From Amycolatopsis benzoatilytica AK 16/65 (GTDB taxonomy: Bacteria; Actinomycetota; Actinomycetes; Mycobacteriales; Pseudonocardiaceae), in assembly GCF_000383915.1 (NCBI RefSeq), contig NZ_KB912942.1:316397-380396 (forward strand): a stretch of 64,000 nt of DNA, in the 5' to 3' direction. A program made the translations under genes and the position numbers. This document shows, piece after piece, positions 8,458 to 15,752 of this stretch. Numbering within the stretch: position 1 is the stretch's first letter; every line of letters starts with the position of its first letter. The notes below the pieces were generated by a model. The model saw nothing but the letters and a program-made list of their open reading frames with translations, had not been told where the DNA came from and made no database searches.

Positions 8458-9687
8458 GTGGGCTGGTTCGGCCGCAAGCGGCGCGACGACGGCGGATACC
8501 AGGACAACGCCGCGCTGAGCGGCTTCGGCGGGTACGAACCGTCCGACGGACCGCGGTTCCCGAGCGCCGGGTACGGGCCTGCCCGCCCGGCGCCGGGGAC
8601 GGCCGAGCCCCGCGTTGACCCGCGGCCGGGCTGGGCTTCGACTGGGCGGGCCGGATCTGGTCCGGCTGCTCAGGGCGGAGCCGATTCGGCCGCCAGCGGA
8701 TCGGGTTCGGCGGCCACCGGATCCGGCTGGGCGACGTCCGACTTGACCGCGGTGCCGCCTCCGCCGGGCTCCCCGCCGGTCGCGGACCTGCCGCCTGGCT
8801 CCTCGCCCGTCTCGGACCTGCCGCCGCCACTGCCCGGCGGGCCGAGCCCGGCCCAGCCGCGGAACCCGGCCGCTCTGCGGCAAACCCTGACCCCTGCCCA
8901 GCTGCGCTCCCGCCGGCCCACCACCGGCCGGGGCAAGGCGATCAAGATCGTCACCGGCTTCGCGCTGGTCGGCGCCTTCGGCTACGGCATCGCGAACGGC
9001 GGCCGAGAGCACTCGCATCGCACTTACACCCCGCCGCCGCGCACGCCGTCGACTTATCAGCCGCCGCCCGTGGTCACCGTGCCCGCCGTGGTCGCGGGCT
9101 GGCAGTCAGTCGTCAGCAAGGACGGCAGCTTCGCCTACGACGTCCCGTCGTCCTGGAAGCCCGCTCCGGGCACCGTGCACGGCTGGGAAGCTGCTGGCAG
9201 TTCGCCGGGCGTCACCCTGTCCGTCAGTGCGTTCCTGGGCGAGCATTCCTGCAAAGACGACCCGGTCGGCCAGGTCGGCGGTGCGGGAGTCACCACCGAA
9301 AAGGTCGCCGACGCTGCCGTAGCCGCGCGGGAAGCAGTCATCGACGTCGGCGTTGCCGCGTACACCGGCAAGGGTGCTCCGCCCGCGAAGGTCGCGCCTG
9401 GCGCACCGGAGCAGACCGAGGTGAAGATCGGCACCAAGACCGGGCAGGGCTCGCTCGTGATCGCCGAGGTGACGCCGAGCGGAGATGTCGCCTGCAAGCC
9501 GCAGAGTGTGCTCACCGGCGCGATCGCGCTCAGCGCCGGGGACGCGTCCACCGTGCTCGTCGTCTACTCCGAACAAGGCCGCCCCACGTCCGCGTCGCGG
9601 GACGACCTCGTCCGGATCCTCAAGAGTTACCGCGGCGTTCCGGCCGCTGACCGGTCCACGTCCACGCCGCCGCCGACCACGCGCTGA
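8458..9687 (+). CDS. proline/glycine-rich single-pass membrane protein of unknown function
   Basis: 409 residues. It starts MGWFGRKRRDDGG, then about 155 Pro/Gly/Ser-rich residues that look disordered and cytoplasmic, one hydrophobic segment (IKIVTGFALVGAFGYGIA, about 161-178), a Pro/Tyr linker, and an extracytoplasmic domain from about residue 205 with two Cys (HSCKDD and DVACKPQ) that could form a disulfide. The layout recalls actinobacterial proteins with a cytoplasmic low-complexity head and a small external domain. GTG at 8458 follows the proS stop by 4 bp. The last 61 bp overlap the convergent lipid synthase gene. No specific function can be assigned. Confidence 0.8.
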   Translation: MGWFGRKRRDDGGYQDNAALSGFGGYEPSDGPRFPSAGYGPARPAPGTAEPRVDPRPGWASTGRAGSGPAAQGGADSAASGSGSAATGSGWATSDLTAVPPPPGSPPVADLPPGSSPVSDLPPPLPGGPSPAQPRNPAALRQTLTPAQLRSRRPTTGRGKAIKIVTGFALVGAFGYGIANGGREHSHRTYTPPPRTPSTYQPPPVVTVPAVVAGWQSVVSKDGSFAYDVPSSWKPAPGTVHGWEAAGSSPGVTLSVSAFLGEHSCKDDPVGQVGGAGVTTEKVADAAVAAREAVIDVGVAAYTGKGAPPAKVAPGAPEQTEVKIGTKTGQGSLVIAEVTPSGDVACKPQSVLTGAIALSAGDASTVLVVYSEQGRPTSASRDDLVRILKSYRGVPAADRSTSTPPPTTR

Positions 9688-11798
9688 CGGCGCAGGGCCA
9701 GCTTCGCGAGATCCTTGAGCCCGGCGTTCGGCAGGTACGCCCGGCCGAGCGCGATGCCGATCCGCGGCAGGTCCGCCTCGTCACGGTAAGCGAGGTACAG
9801 GGGCTCGTGCCTCGGCTGGAACTTCGCCTTGAACGCGTGCAGGGAACGGAATCCGTAGTACGGCTCCATCATCGAGCCGAGCGCGTCCAGCATCCGGTCG
9901 ACCATCTGGCGCGGCGCACTGTCGTTGCTGCGGACCAGCGGAGCGCCGGACAGCGACACGAACTTCGCGCCCTCCTCACGGAACGCGAGGCAGCTCGAGG
10001 CGATCAGGAACTCCATCACCGGACGGAAGCCGTGCGAGCTGCGGCGCATCACGTCGAGCGTCCACCCGCCGACCTCGCCGGCTCCGGTGTGCACTGGGAG
10101 CCACGACGTCACGCCGTGCACCGTGCCGTCCGCGTCGACCGCCAGCCCGACCCGGGTCGCCGGGTCCATCGCCTGGTCCACGCCGCCCAGCGTGAAGCCC
10201 ATTTCCGGCAGGCCCTTGTCGCCGATCCATTCCTCGGACAGCTTGCGCACCTGCTCGCGGATCGCCCACGGCTGCTGTGCCAGCCGCACCAGCCGGAACT
10301 CGATGCCATCCTTCTTGGCGCGGTTCAGCGCGGTCCGCACGTCCTGCCACGCCTTGCCTCGGAACTCCAGGTTTTCCAGGTCCACCAAGGTGTCCTCGGC
10401 GACCTGCACGTGCTGCCAGCCCAGCTCCCGGGTCTGCGCGGCGGTCGCGGCGGTCGCCGAGAACACGCACGGCACCAGCCCGCTGTTCTCGCACATCGCG
10501 CGGAACTCCTGCAGAGTGCGGGTGCTCGACCCGTCCGGCGCGACCGGGTCGCCGAGCGCCACCGCGACCCCGGCGTGCCGCTGGTAGGCGAGGTACGAAG
10601 AGCCGTCGGACGCGACGAAGTAGGCGTTCTGCGGCCAGGTCGTCATCCACGAGATGGTGCTGCCGCCGTTGCGGCCCAGCAGCAGCCGGGCGAAAGCCGG
10701 GTCCGGTCCGCCGCGGAAAAGGGTGCGCCGGCGCCGTCGCGACGGCACCCGGAACGCGCGCCGCGCCGAGATCAGCAGGATCAGCTCGGCCGTCCACAAA
10801 AGATTGTCCACAATGAACAACGGCGGGCTGCCGAGGTCGTAGTCCTCGCGGAACAGCCGGGCGATCGCTGCCATCCCGGCCAGCACCGCCATCTGCGACG
10901 CGGCCAGCACGCACAGCGTGACCGTGCAGCGCCAGGCGAACCGCGAACCGTGCCGCAGCCCGTTGAGGACCGGCACCGCGACGAGGCACAGCGGGAGAAG
11001 CTCGGTGCCGGACAATGCGATCGCGTCGGAGGAACCGAACGGGCCGTCGCCCGGGATCAGCCACATCACCACTTCGGCGACGATCAGCAGCACCAGCCCG
11101 GCGCAGGCGAGCAGTCGCCATTCGCGCAGCGACGGCTTGTTGGCGTTGCGCGCGGCCGGGCCGGCGAGCCGGCTGCCCAGCGGCAATGCGAGGGCGAGCG
11201 CGAAGAAGTGCACGAGATCGGCGAGAGTGCCGACGTAGACGATCGCGACGCCCGCGTACACGCACAGCGCGGCGCGAAGCCGGAGCCGCCACGGCGTGCG
11301 CAGCGTCGCGCTGGTGATGGCTATCGCGGCGAGCGCGCCGCCGGAGAAGCCGACGTCGAGGGTGCCGGAAATGCGGTCCGCCCAGGCCCAGCCGGAGTTG
11401 CGGGACAGTTCGAGGAACTGGACCGCGACGATCGTCGACACCAGCTGCCCGCCGATGGTCACCGCCATCGCGCGGCGGGTGCCGAGGTGCCATTCCGCGA
11501 ACCCGGCCATCAGCGCGAAACTGCCCGCCATCGGCAGGTAGAACCAGGGACGCAAGGCGTAGAACGGCCCGCTGAACAGCGTCCACCAGCGGCCGTGCTC
11601 CAGCGACGGCAGGCCGTAGGCGTAATAGTGGAAAGCGTGCTGCTGCTCGGCCGCGTGCCACAGTGATCCGCTGACGACGCCGACCACCATGATCGCGAGC
11701 ACCACCGTCGTCGTGAACGGCAGCCGGTTCACCAGGACTGCCAGCCGGCCGCGTGCCCTTCCGGCCGCGAGACCGGTTCCCCCCTGTGCGATCGTCAT
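9627..11798 (-). CDS. rhomboid-like membrane domain fused to DUF2156 (MprF-type aminoacyl-phosphatidylglycerol synthase)
   Basis: About 723 residues from ATG 11798; a GTG at 11849 would add 17. The N-terminal half has six or more membrane segments. It includes GFSGGALA (about 150-157) and a His in LADLVHFF (about 197), which correspond to the GxSGxxxA serine and the second catalytic His of rhomboids. A second membrane block follows to about residue 360. The C-terminal third (from about 390) is a GNAT-like DUF2156 domain: SDGSSYLAYQRHAGVAVALG, LVDLENLEFRGKAWQDVR and FVSLSGAPLVRS. MprF enzymes move amino acids from aminoacyl-tRNA onto phosphatidylglycerol; the amino acid here is unknown. Three CCGATGTCGG-like decamers lie upstream. 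Confidence 0.85.
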   Translation of the reverse strand: MTIAQGGTGLAAGRARGRLAVLVNRLPFTTTVVLAIMVVGVVSGSLWHAAEQQHAFHYYAYGLPSLEHGRWWTLFSGPFYALRPWFYLPMAGSFALMAGFAEWHLGTRRAMAVTIGGQLVSTIVAVQFLELSRNSGWAWADRISGTLDVGFSGGALAAIAITSATLRTPWRLRLRAALCVYAGVAIVYVGTLADLVHFFALALALPLGSRLAGPAARNANKPSLREWRLLACAGLVLLIVAEVVMWLIPGDGPFGSSDAIALSGTELLPLCLVAVPVLNGLRHGSRFAWRCTVTLCVLAASQMAVLAGMAAIARLFREDYDLGSPPLFIVDNLLWTAELILLISARRAFRVPSRRRRRTLFRGGPDPAFARLLLGRNGGSTISWMTTWPQNAYFVASDGSSYLAYQRHAGVAVALGDPVAPDGSSTRTLQEFRAMCENSGLVPCVFSATAATAAQTRELGWQHVQVAEDTLVDLENLEFRGKAWQDVRTALNRAKKDGIEFRLVRLAQQPWAIREQVRKLSEEWIGDKGLPEMGFTLGGVDQAMDPATRVGLAVDADGTVHGVTSWLPVHTGAGEVGGWTLDVMRRSSHGFRPVMEFLIASSCLAFREEGAKFVSLSGAPLVRSNDSAPRQMVDRMLDALGSMMEPYYGFRSLHAFKAKFQPRHEPLYLAYRDEADLPRIGIALGRAYLPNAGLKDLAKLALRRQRVVGGGVDVDRSAAGTPR

Positions 11799-11826
11799 GC
11801 GAGAAGTCTTGCGTGCTGATCTTGAA

Positions 11827-11950
11827 CCGACATCGGCCGTCGGTCCCACATCTCCCTTAAGGGACTGCTACTCCAGGGGGACCCGACCCCTGACCCTAAG
11901 ACTGACCCAAATCCGATGTCGGCGCTCCGACCTGCGAAAACGACATCGGG
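11827..11950. promoter_or_regulatory. three CCGATGTCGG-like decamers upstream of the rhomboid/LPG-synthase gene
   Basis: CCGACATCGG at 11827-11836, CCGATGTCGG at 11912-11921 and a variant ACGACATCGG near 11941-11950. Each is a near-perfect palindrome of the others' strand. A TCCCTTAAGGGA palindrome lies at about 11852. They occupy the DNA between the MprF-like gene start and the HAD gene end, the expected promoter region. No regulator is assigned. Confidence 0.45.
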
Positions 11951-12011
11951 GAAGGCCTGGCTCGGAGCGTTCGACCCTGAGCCGGACGCGACCCGAACCG
12001 GCGGCCCGCGA

Positions 12012-12716
12012 TCAGCCGAGCACCGCGGTGCGGACCGCGGCGAGATCGGCGAGATCCGGCAGCACGGTGTGCGCTCCGGCGTCGGCGAGCTGCCCGGCGG
12101 TGTACCGGCCGGTCGCCACTGCCACCGCGATCGCGCCGTGGTCGAGCGCGGCTTCGACGTCGTTCGGGGTATCCCCGATGATCACCACCGCGTCCGCGGC
12201 GAATTCCGTGCCGTGCTTCGCCGAGGCGGCCTTGACCGCGTGCGGGACAAGGTCGGGCCGGTGCACGGACAGGGAACCGTAGCCGCCGATCTCCAGGTCG
12301 AGATGTTCGTCCAGCCCGAACGCGGCGAGCTTGTGCCGGGAGATCTCCGGCAGGTTGCCGGTGACCAGGCTTTGCACTACGCCGTCCCGTGCGCTCAAAT
12401 CCGCGAGCGCGACCGCGGCGCCGGCCAGCGCCCGGCCGTCTCTGGGGAGTGTGTCCCGGTCGCGCTCGACGGCCGCGATCAATTCCCGCCACAGCCGCTG
12501 GATGGTTTCCTCGGCCGGTTCGATGCCGTGCAGGGTCAGCACGTCGGTGGTGATCGCCCGTTCGGTGCGGCCGCGGAAATCCGGGTGGGCGCGGAACTCC
12601 GCGCCGGTCGCGGCGGCGAGCGCGGCGCGGTACCAGCCGATCCCGGCCCCGGCGTAGTCGACGAGCGTGTGGTCGATGTCCCAGAGCACCAGCCGGTGCG
12701 CGCGAGTTTCGGTCAC
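12012..12716 (-). CDS. HAD-superfamily hydrolase, phosphoglycolate-phosphatase-like
   Basis: 234 residues with all four HAD motifs: I, LWDIDHTLVD (nucleophile Asp13, acid Asp15); II, SLVTGN; III, the Lys in HAVKAASAKHG; and IV, VIIGDTPNDVEAA. A helical cap domain between motifs I and II resembles Gph/PGP phosphatases; the substrate is not fixed by sequence. The GTG at 12716 has no SD, while TAGCAT (complement of 12724-12729) is 7 nt upstream, so the gene may be leaderless. YjbQ begins upstream, 21 bp away. Confidence 0.88.
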   Translation of the reverse strand: MTETRAHRLVLWDIDHTLVDYAGAGIGWYRAALAAATGAEFRAHPDFRGRTERAITTDVLTLHGIEPAEETIQRLWRELIAAVERDRDTLPRDGRALAGAAVALADLSARDGVVQSLVTGNLPEISRHKLAAFGLDEHLDLEIGGYGSLSVHRPDLVPHAVKAASAKHGTEFAADAVVIIGDTPNDVEAALDHGAIAVAVATGRYTAGQLADAGAHTVLPDLADLAAVRTAVLG

Positions 12717-12737
12717 AGCCGCGATGCTACGGCGGGA

Positions 12738-13148
12738 TCAGCCGGTGAGGTAGCTGAACCGGACCTTCCGGACCGGGTTGTCGACATTCGTGTCCACCAG
12801 GCAGATCGACTGCCAGGTGCCGAGCAGCAGCACGCCGCCGAGGACCGGGAGCGTCGCGTACGGCGGGAGGAACGCGGGAAGCACGTGGTCGCGGCCGTGC
12901 CCGCCGGTGCCGTGCTGGTGGCGCCAGCGCTGATCGCGGGGGAGCAGGTCGTCGAGCGCCGCGAGCAGGTCGTCGTCGCTGCCCGCGCCGGTTTCGAGGA
13001 CGGCCAGCCCGGCTGTCGCGTGCGGCACCCACACGTGCAGGAGCCCGTCGGTGGCGTCGGCGTCGCGCAGGAACGTCTCGGCTTCGCGGGTCAGGTTGTG
13101 CACGACGGCGGAATCGCCGGTGTGCACCTCGATCTCGGTGGAGTACAT
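12738..13148 (-). CDS. YjbQ/UPF0047 family protein
   Basis: 136 residues, the full family length. Conserved segments: LLHVWVPHATAGLAVLET, LDDLLPRDQRWRHQH, GHGRDHVLPAFL, and near the end LGTWQSICLVDTNVDNPVRKV. The family is annotated as secondary thiamine-phosphate synthase because it rescues thiE mutants, but its true substrate is unclear. The conserved His and Asp residues suggest metal or phosphate binding. ATG at 13148 sits 6 nt after TACGCT (complement of 13155-13160) without an SD: another possible leaderless gene. Confidence 0.9.
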   Translation of the reverse strand: MYSTEIEVHTGDSAVVHNLTREAETFLRDADATDGLLHVWVPHATAGLAVLETGAGSDDDLLAALDDLLPRDQRWRHQHGTGGHGRDHVLPAFLPPYATLPVLGGVLLLGTWQSICLVDTNVDNPVRKVRFSYLTG

Positions 13149-13164
13149 GCGGCCAGCGTAGGCG

Positions 13165-13809
13165 TCAGGAATCGAGATAGCGGAGCACCGCGAGCACGCG
13201 CCGGTTGTTCTCGTCCGACGGCGGCAGTCCCAGCTTGCCGAAAATGCTCGTCACGTACTTCTCGACGGACCCGGCGGACAGGAACGTTTCGGCGGCGATC
13301 GCCGAGTTCGACCGGCCCTGCGCCATCAGCCCGAGGATCTCGTGTTCGCGCGGCGTCAGTTCGGCGAGGTGGTCGGCCTGTCCGGTGGCCGCGAACAGCT
13401 GGCGCACCACCTCCGGGTCCAGCACCGTCTCGCCGGCGGCGACCCGTTCCAGCGCGGTGAGGAAGTCGGACACCTCGGCGACGCGGTCCTTCAGCAGGTA
13501 GCCGACCGCGCCCGCCTCGCCGGCCAGCAGCTGTTTCGCGTAATTGGTCTCCACGTACTGGGAGAACACCAGAATCGCGCAGCCCGGCCGTTCGGAGCGC
13601 AGGTCGATGGCCGCCCGCAGTCCCTCGTCGGTGTGCGTCGGCGGCATTCGGATGTCTACAATGGACACGTCGGGCCGGTGTTCGCGCACCGCCTCGCGCA
13701 GGCCGTCGGCGTCCTTCACCGCCGCGACCACCTCGTGGCCGCGCAGCCCGAGCAGTTCGACCAGGCCGTGGCGCAGGATGGCGGAGTCCTCCGCGATCAC
13801 GATCCGCAC
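13165..13809 (-). CDS. two-component response regulator, NarL/LuxR family
   Basis: 214 residues. Receiver domain: VRIVIAEDSAILRHG, with phosphoacceptor Asp52 in SIVDIRMPP and Lys in GYLLKDRV. The C-terminal LuxR helix-turn-helix (about 147-205) contains LTPREHEILGLMAQGRSN and SAGSVEKYVTSIFGKLGL. GTG at 13809 has AGGGGG seven bases upstream. The cognate histidine kinase is directly upstream, 26 bp away and co-directional, so they form one operon. This arrangement is common in actinobacterial systems sensing the cell envelope, but nothing here shows the signal or targets. Confidence 0.93.
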   Translation of the reverse strand: MRIVIAEDSAILRHGLVELLGLRGHEVVAAVKDADGLREAVREHRPDVSIVDIRMPPTHTDEGLRAAIDLRSERPGCAILVFSQYVETNYAKQLLAGEAGAVGYLLKDRVAEVSDFLTALERVAAGETVLDPEVVRQLFAATGQADHLAELTPREHEILGLMAQGRSNSAIAAETFLSAGSVEKYVTSIFGKLGLPPSDENNRRVLAVLRYLDS

Positions 13810-13835
13810 TGTTTCCCCCTCGCTCTCGTCCGACC

Positions 13836-15098
13836 TTAGCGGGGCAGCGGCAGTACCGCGGTGACGACGGTCGGCCCGCCGCGCGGACTGGACACGGTCA
13901 GTTCGCCGTCCGCGGGGCGCAGCCGATCCGCGATCCCGGCCAGCCCGCCGCCCGGGACGATCTCGGCCCCGCCCGCGCCGTGGTCGATCACAGTGAGGCG
14001 CAACGCTTCTTCCCGCTCGTTGACCAGAACCGCGCACCGTCCGGCCCCGTGCTTCGACGCGTTGGTCATCAGTTCGGCGGCCGAGAAGTAGACGATCGTC
14101 TCCAGCGACGGCGGCGGCCGCCGGCTCAGTTCTACCGCGACAGTCGCGGAAAACCCCGCCGAACTGGCCAATGTGGACAGTGCGACGTGCAGGCCCTTGT
14201 CCAGCGCCGCCGGATGGATGCCGCGCGCGAGGTCGCGCAGCTCGACCAGTGCCTGCTTGGCGTTCCCGTGCGCCGCGTCGACCAGTGCGCGGACCTGGTC
14301 GAGATCGATGTCATCTCCGGCCAGTTCTTCTTTCGCCAGACCGAGTTTCATCGCCATCGCGACGAGCTGCGCCTGCGCGCCGTCGTGCAAGTCCCGTTCG
14401 ATGCGGCGCAGCTGTTCCGCCGCGTCGTCGAGTGCGGTGGCCCGGGTTTCCTCGAGGAACCGGACGCGCTCGCGCAGCTTCGGATCGACCACCAAGGCAC
14501 GCAGCAGCAGCCGGTCCGCCCAGGCGAACACGTGCACGAACGCGGGCCAGCCGGTCAGGACCGCCGCACCGCCCGCGCACCAGACGAGCGAACCCGCCCA
14601 GCCGCCGCTCTGGATGGCGAAGACCGGCAAGCGATGAAAGTGCTCGGTCTGGACGAACCAGGTGATCGGATACGTGAACGCCGCGAGGCCGAAAAGCCCG
14701 AGCGCTCCCGACGAGAAGAGCATGATCAGCCCGAGCGGCAACCGCAGCAGCAGATACGCGACCGACCGCCAGGCCATCCGGTCGCCGAGCCGGGCGACCA
14801 GCCAGTTCCACAGCCCGGGCTTGAGCTCGACCGGTCCCGGCGGCGGCAACGGCAGCCCGAGCAGCCGCCCCGCGAGCCGACGATGCATCCCGCCGAACCC
14901 GCGCGCGCCGCGCAGCACGCCGACGAGGATGAGGAACCCGAGGAACACCGGTGCCAACGCCAGCCCGACGACCGTCCCGGCGAGCAGCAGGATGACGGAG
15001 ATCGGCGCGAGCAATCCGGTGACGACGATCCAAGCCGCCTCGCTGAAGCCCTGTCGCGCGGAAGCGGGCCAGAGCGCCCGGGGAAACGACGGGTTCAC
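13836..15098 (-). CDS. sensor histidine kinase, HisKA_3 family
   Basis: About 420 residues from GTG 15098 (GGAG upstream). Longer versions reaching into the repeats at 15270-15430 are artefacts. The N-terminus has about five membrane segments (VVTGLLAPISVILLLAGTVV, FLGFLILVGVL, LLLRLPLGLIMLFSSGALGL and others) with a Pro-rich loop, matching the actinobacterial sensor-domain class. The phosphoacceptor His is in ERDLHDGAQAQLVAMAM. The ATPase part shows AELMTNASKHG (N box), VIDHGAGGA and GGGLAGIADRL. It should phosphorylate the response regulator encoded next. Confidence 0.9.
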   Translation of the reverse strand: MNPSFPRALWPASARQGFSEAAWIVVTGLLAPISVILLLAGTVVGLALAPVFLGFLILVGVLRGARGFGGMHRRLAGRLLGLPLPPPGPVELKPGLWNWLVARLGDRMAWRSVAYLLLRLPLGLIMLFSSGALGLFGLAAFTYPITWFVQTEHFHRLPVFAIQSGGWAGSLVWCAGGAAVLTGWPAFVHVFAWADRLLLRALVVDPKLRERVRFLEETRATALDDAAEQLRRIERDLHDGAQAQLVAMAMKLGLAKEELAGDDIDLDQVRALVDAAHGNAKQALVELRDLARGIHPAALDKGLHVALSTLASSAGFSATVAVELSRRPPPSLETIVYFSAAELMTNASKHGAGRCAVLVNEREEALRLTVIDHGAGGAEIVPGGGLAGIADRLRPADGELTVSSPRGGPTVVTAVLPLPR

Positions 15099-15270
15099 CG
15101 GCCGCTCCGCCGCGGATCGCCGCCGCACGGAACTGCGACCCGGTGCTCGCGGGCGTGGCGGATCGAGGGCAGGACGGTGTTCACGTGATCGAGTCTCCCG
15201 CGCCGGGACCGCGGGGACCACCGGGGATCCCCTGGACTTCGGCGGGGGATAACCCCCGTCAGGGGTGCTC

Positions 15271-15398
15271 TGTGAGGGCCTTGGGTGCGGTGAAGGGGCC
15301 CTTGACGGACACGGTGGCCGTGAAGGGAACATTGAGGGCTTTGGGCGCGGTGAAGGGGCCCTTGACGGACACGGTGGCCGTGAAGGGAACATTGAGGG
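15271..15398. repeat. 60-bp tandem repeat, about two copies
   Basis: The segment GTGAAGGGGCCCTTGACGG begins at about 15290 and again exactly 60 bp later at about 15350, with only a few differences. Each unit contains two half-sites of the 51-bp palindrome family (GTGAAGGGGC and CGTGAAGGGAAC). Confidence 0.85.
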
Positions 15399-15428
15399 AA
15401 TCAGAGTCCCTCAATGTTCCCTTCACGG
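15378..15428. repeat. 51-bp palindromic interspersed repeat, copy 2 (near-perfect)
   Basis: CCGTGAAGGG to CCCTTCACGG. The arms are perfectly complementary for about 21 bp around a small centre (aatcagagt), so a transcript would form a very stable hairpin. It lies 97 bp beyond the stop of the 72-residue gene on the minus strand. Confidence 0.9.
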
Positions 15429-15524
15429 CCTTGGCGCGGGCGCGGAAGCGGGCACGGCCTTGGCGCGGGCGCGGAAGCGCGCGCCGCCTTGGCGCGGAAG
15501 CGGGCACCGGAAGCGGAAGTCAGC

Positions 15525-15743
15525 TCACTCCGGCTCGTCGCCGACCTTGAGCCGGGCTTCGTCCGCCTGCGCTCGCTGCGCCGCTTCGCGCATTTCGATC
15601 AGGTCCGTGAACCAGTCGCCGGTTTCCCGGGCGATGTCGCGGACCGCGCCGGTGATGATGGTGGCGATGTTGCCGATGTGGGTGGCCGCGGACTCCGTCA
15701 GCTCCTGCGCGGTGTCCTTGCCACTTTCGAATGGGCCGACCAT
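15525..15743 (-). CDS. 72-residue conserved-looking small protein, unknown function
   Basis: Begins MVGPFESGKDTAQELTESA and is predicted almost entirely helical and amphipathic (HIGNIATIITGAVRDIARE, then WFTDLIEMREAAQRAQADE); no clear membrane segment. ATG at 15743 has GAGGGA overlapping the desaturase stop and starts 9 bp after it, so it is the third gene of the ferredoxin reductase-desaturase operon. It could be an accessory factor for the desaturase, but no family is recognised. Confidence 0.7.
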   Translation of the reverse strand: MVGPFESGKDTAQELTESAATHIGNIATIITGAVRDIARETGDWFTDLIEMREAAQRAQADEARLKVGDEPE

Positions 15744-15752
15744 GGGCTTCCC

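Larger units (their letters stand above)
15099..15524. other. intergenic region dominated by repeats
   Basis: 426 bp between the kinase start and the small desaturase-linked gene. It contains the 60-bp tandem repeat and a perfect 51-bp palindrome, plus a short direct duplication of CCTTGGCGCGGGCGCGGAAG (about 15429-15480). ORFs that cross it on both strands are products of the repeats, not genes. Confidence 0.7.

Noticed and set aside
15099..15392. N-terminal extension of the histidine kinase into the repeats
   Set aside because: The extra residues are translated palindromes. A GTG with a GGAG exists at 15098, just before the membrane domain.
15259..15550. ORFs coding for repeated VKGPLTDTVAVKGTL-like peptides
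   Set aside because: They exist on both strands only because the 60-bp unit is a multiple of three; they are translations of the intergenic repeats.
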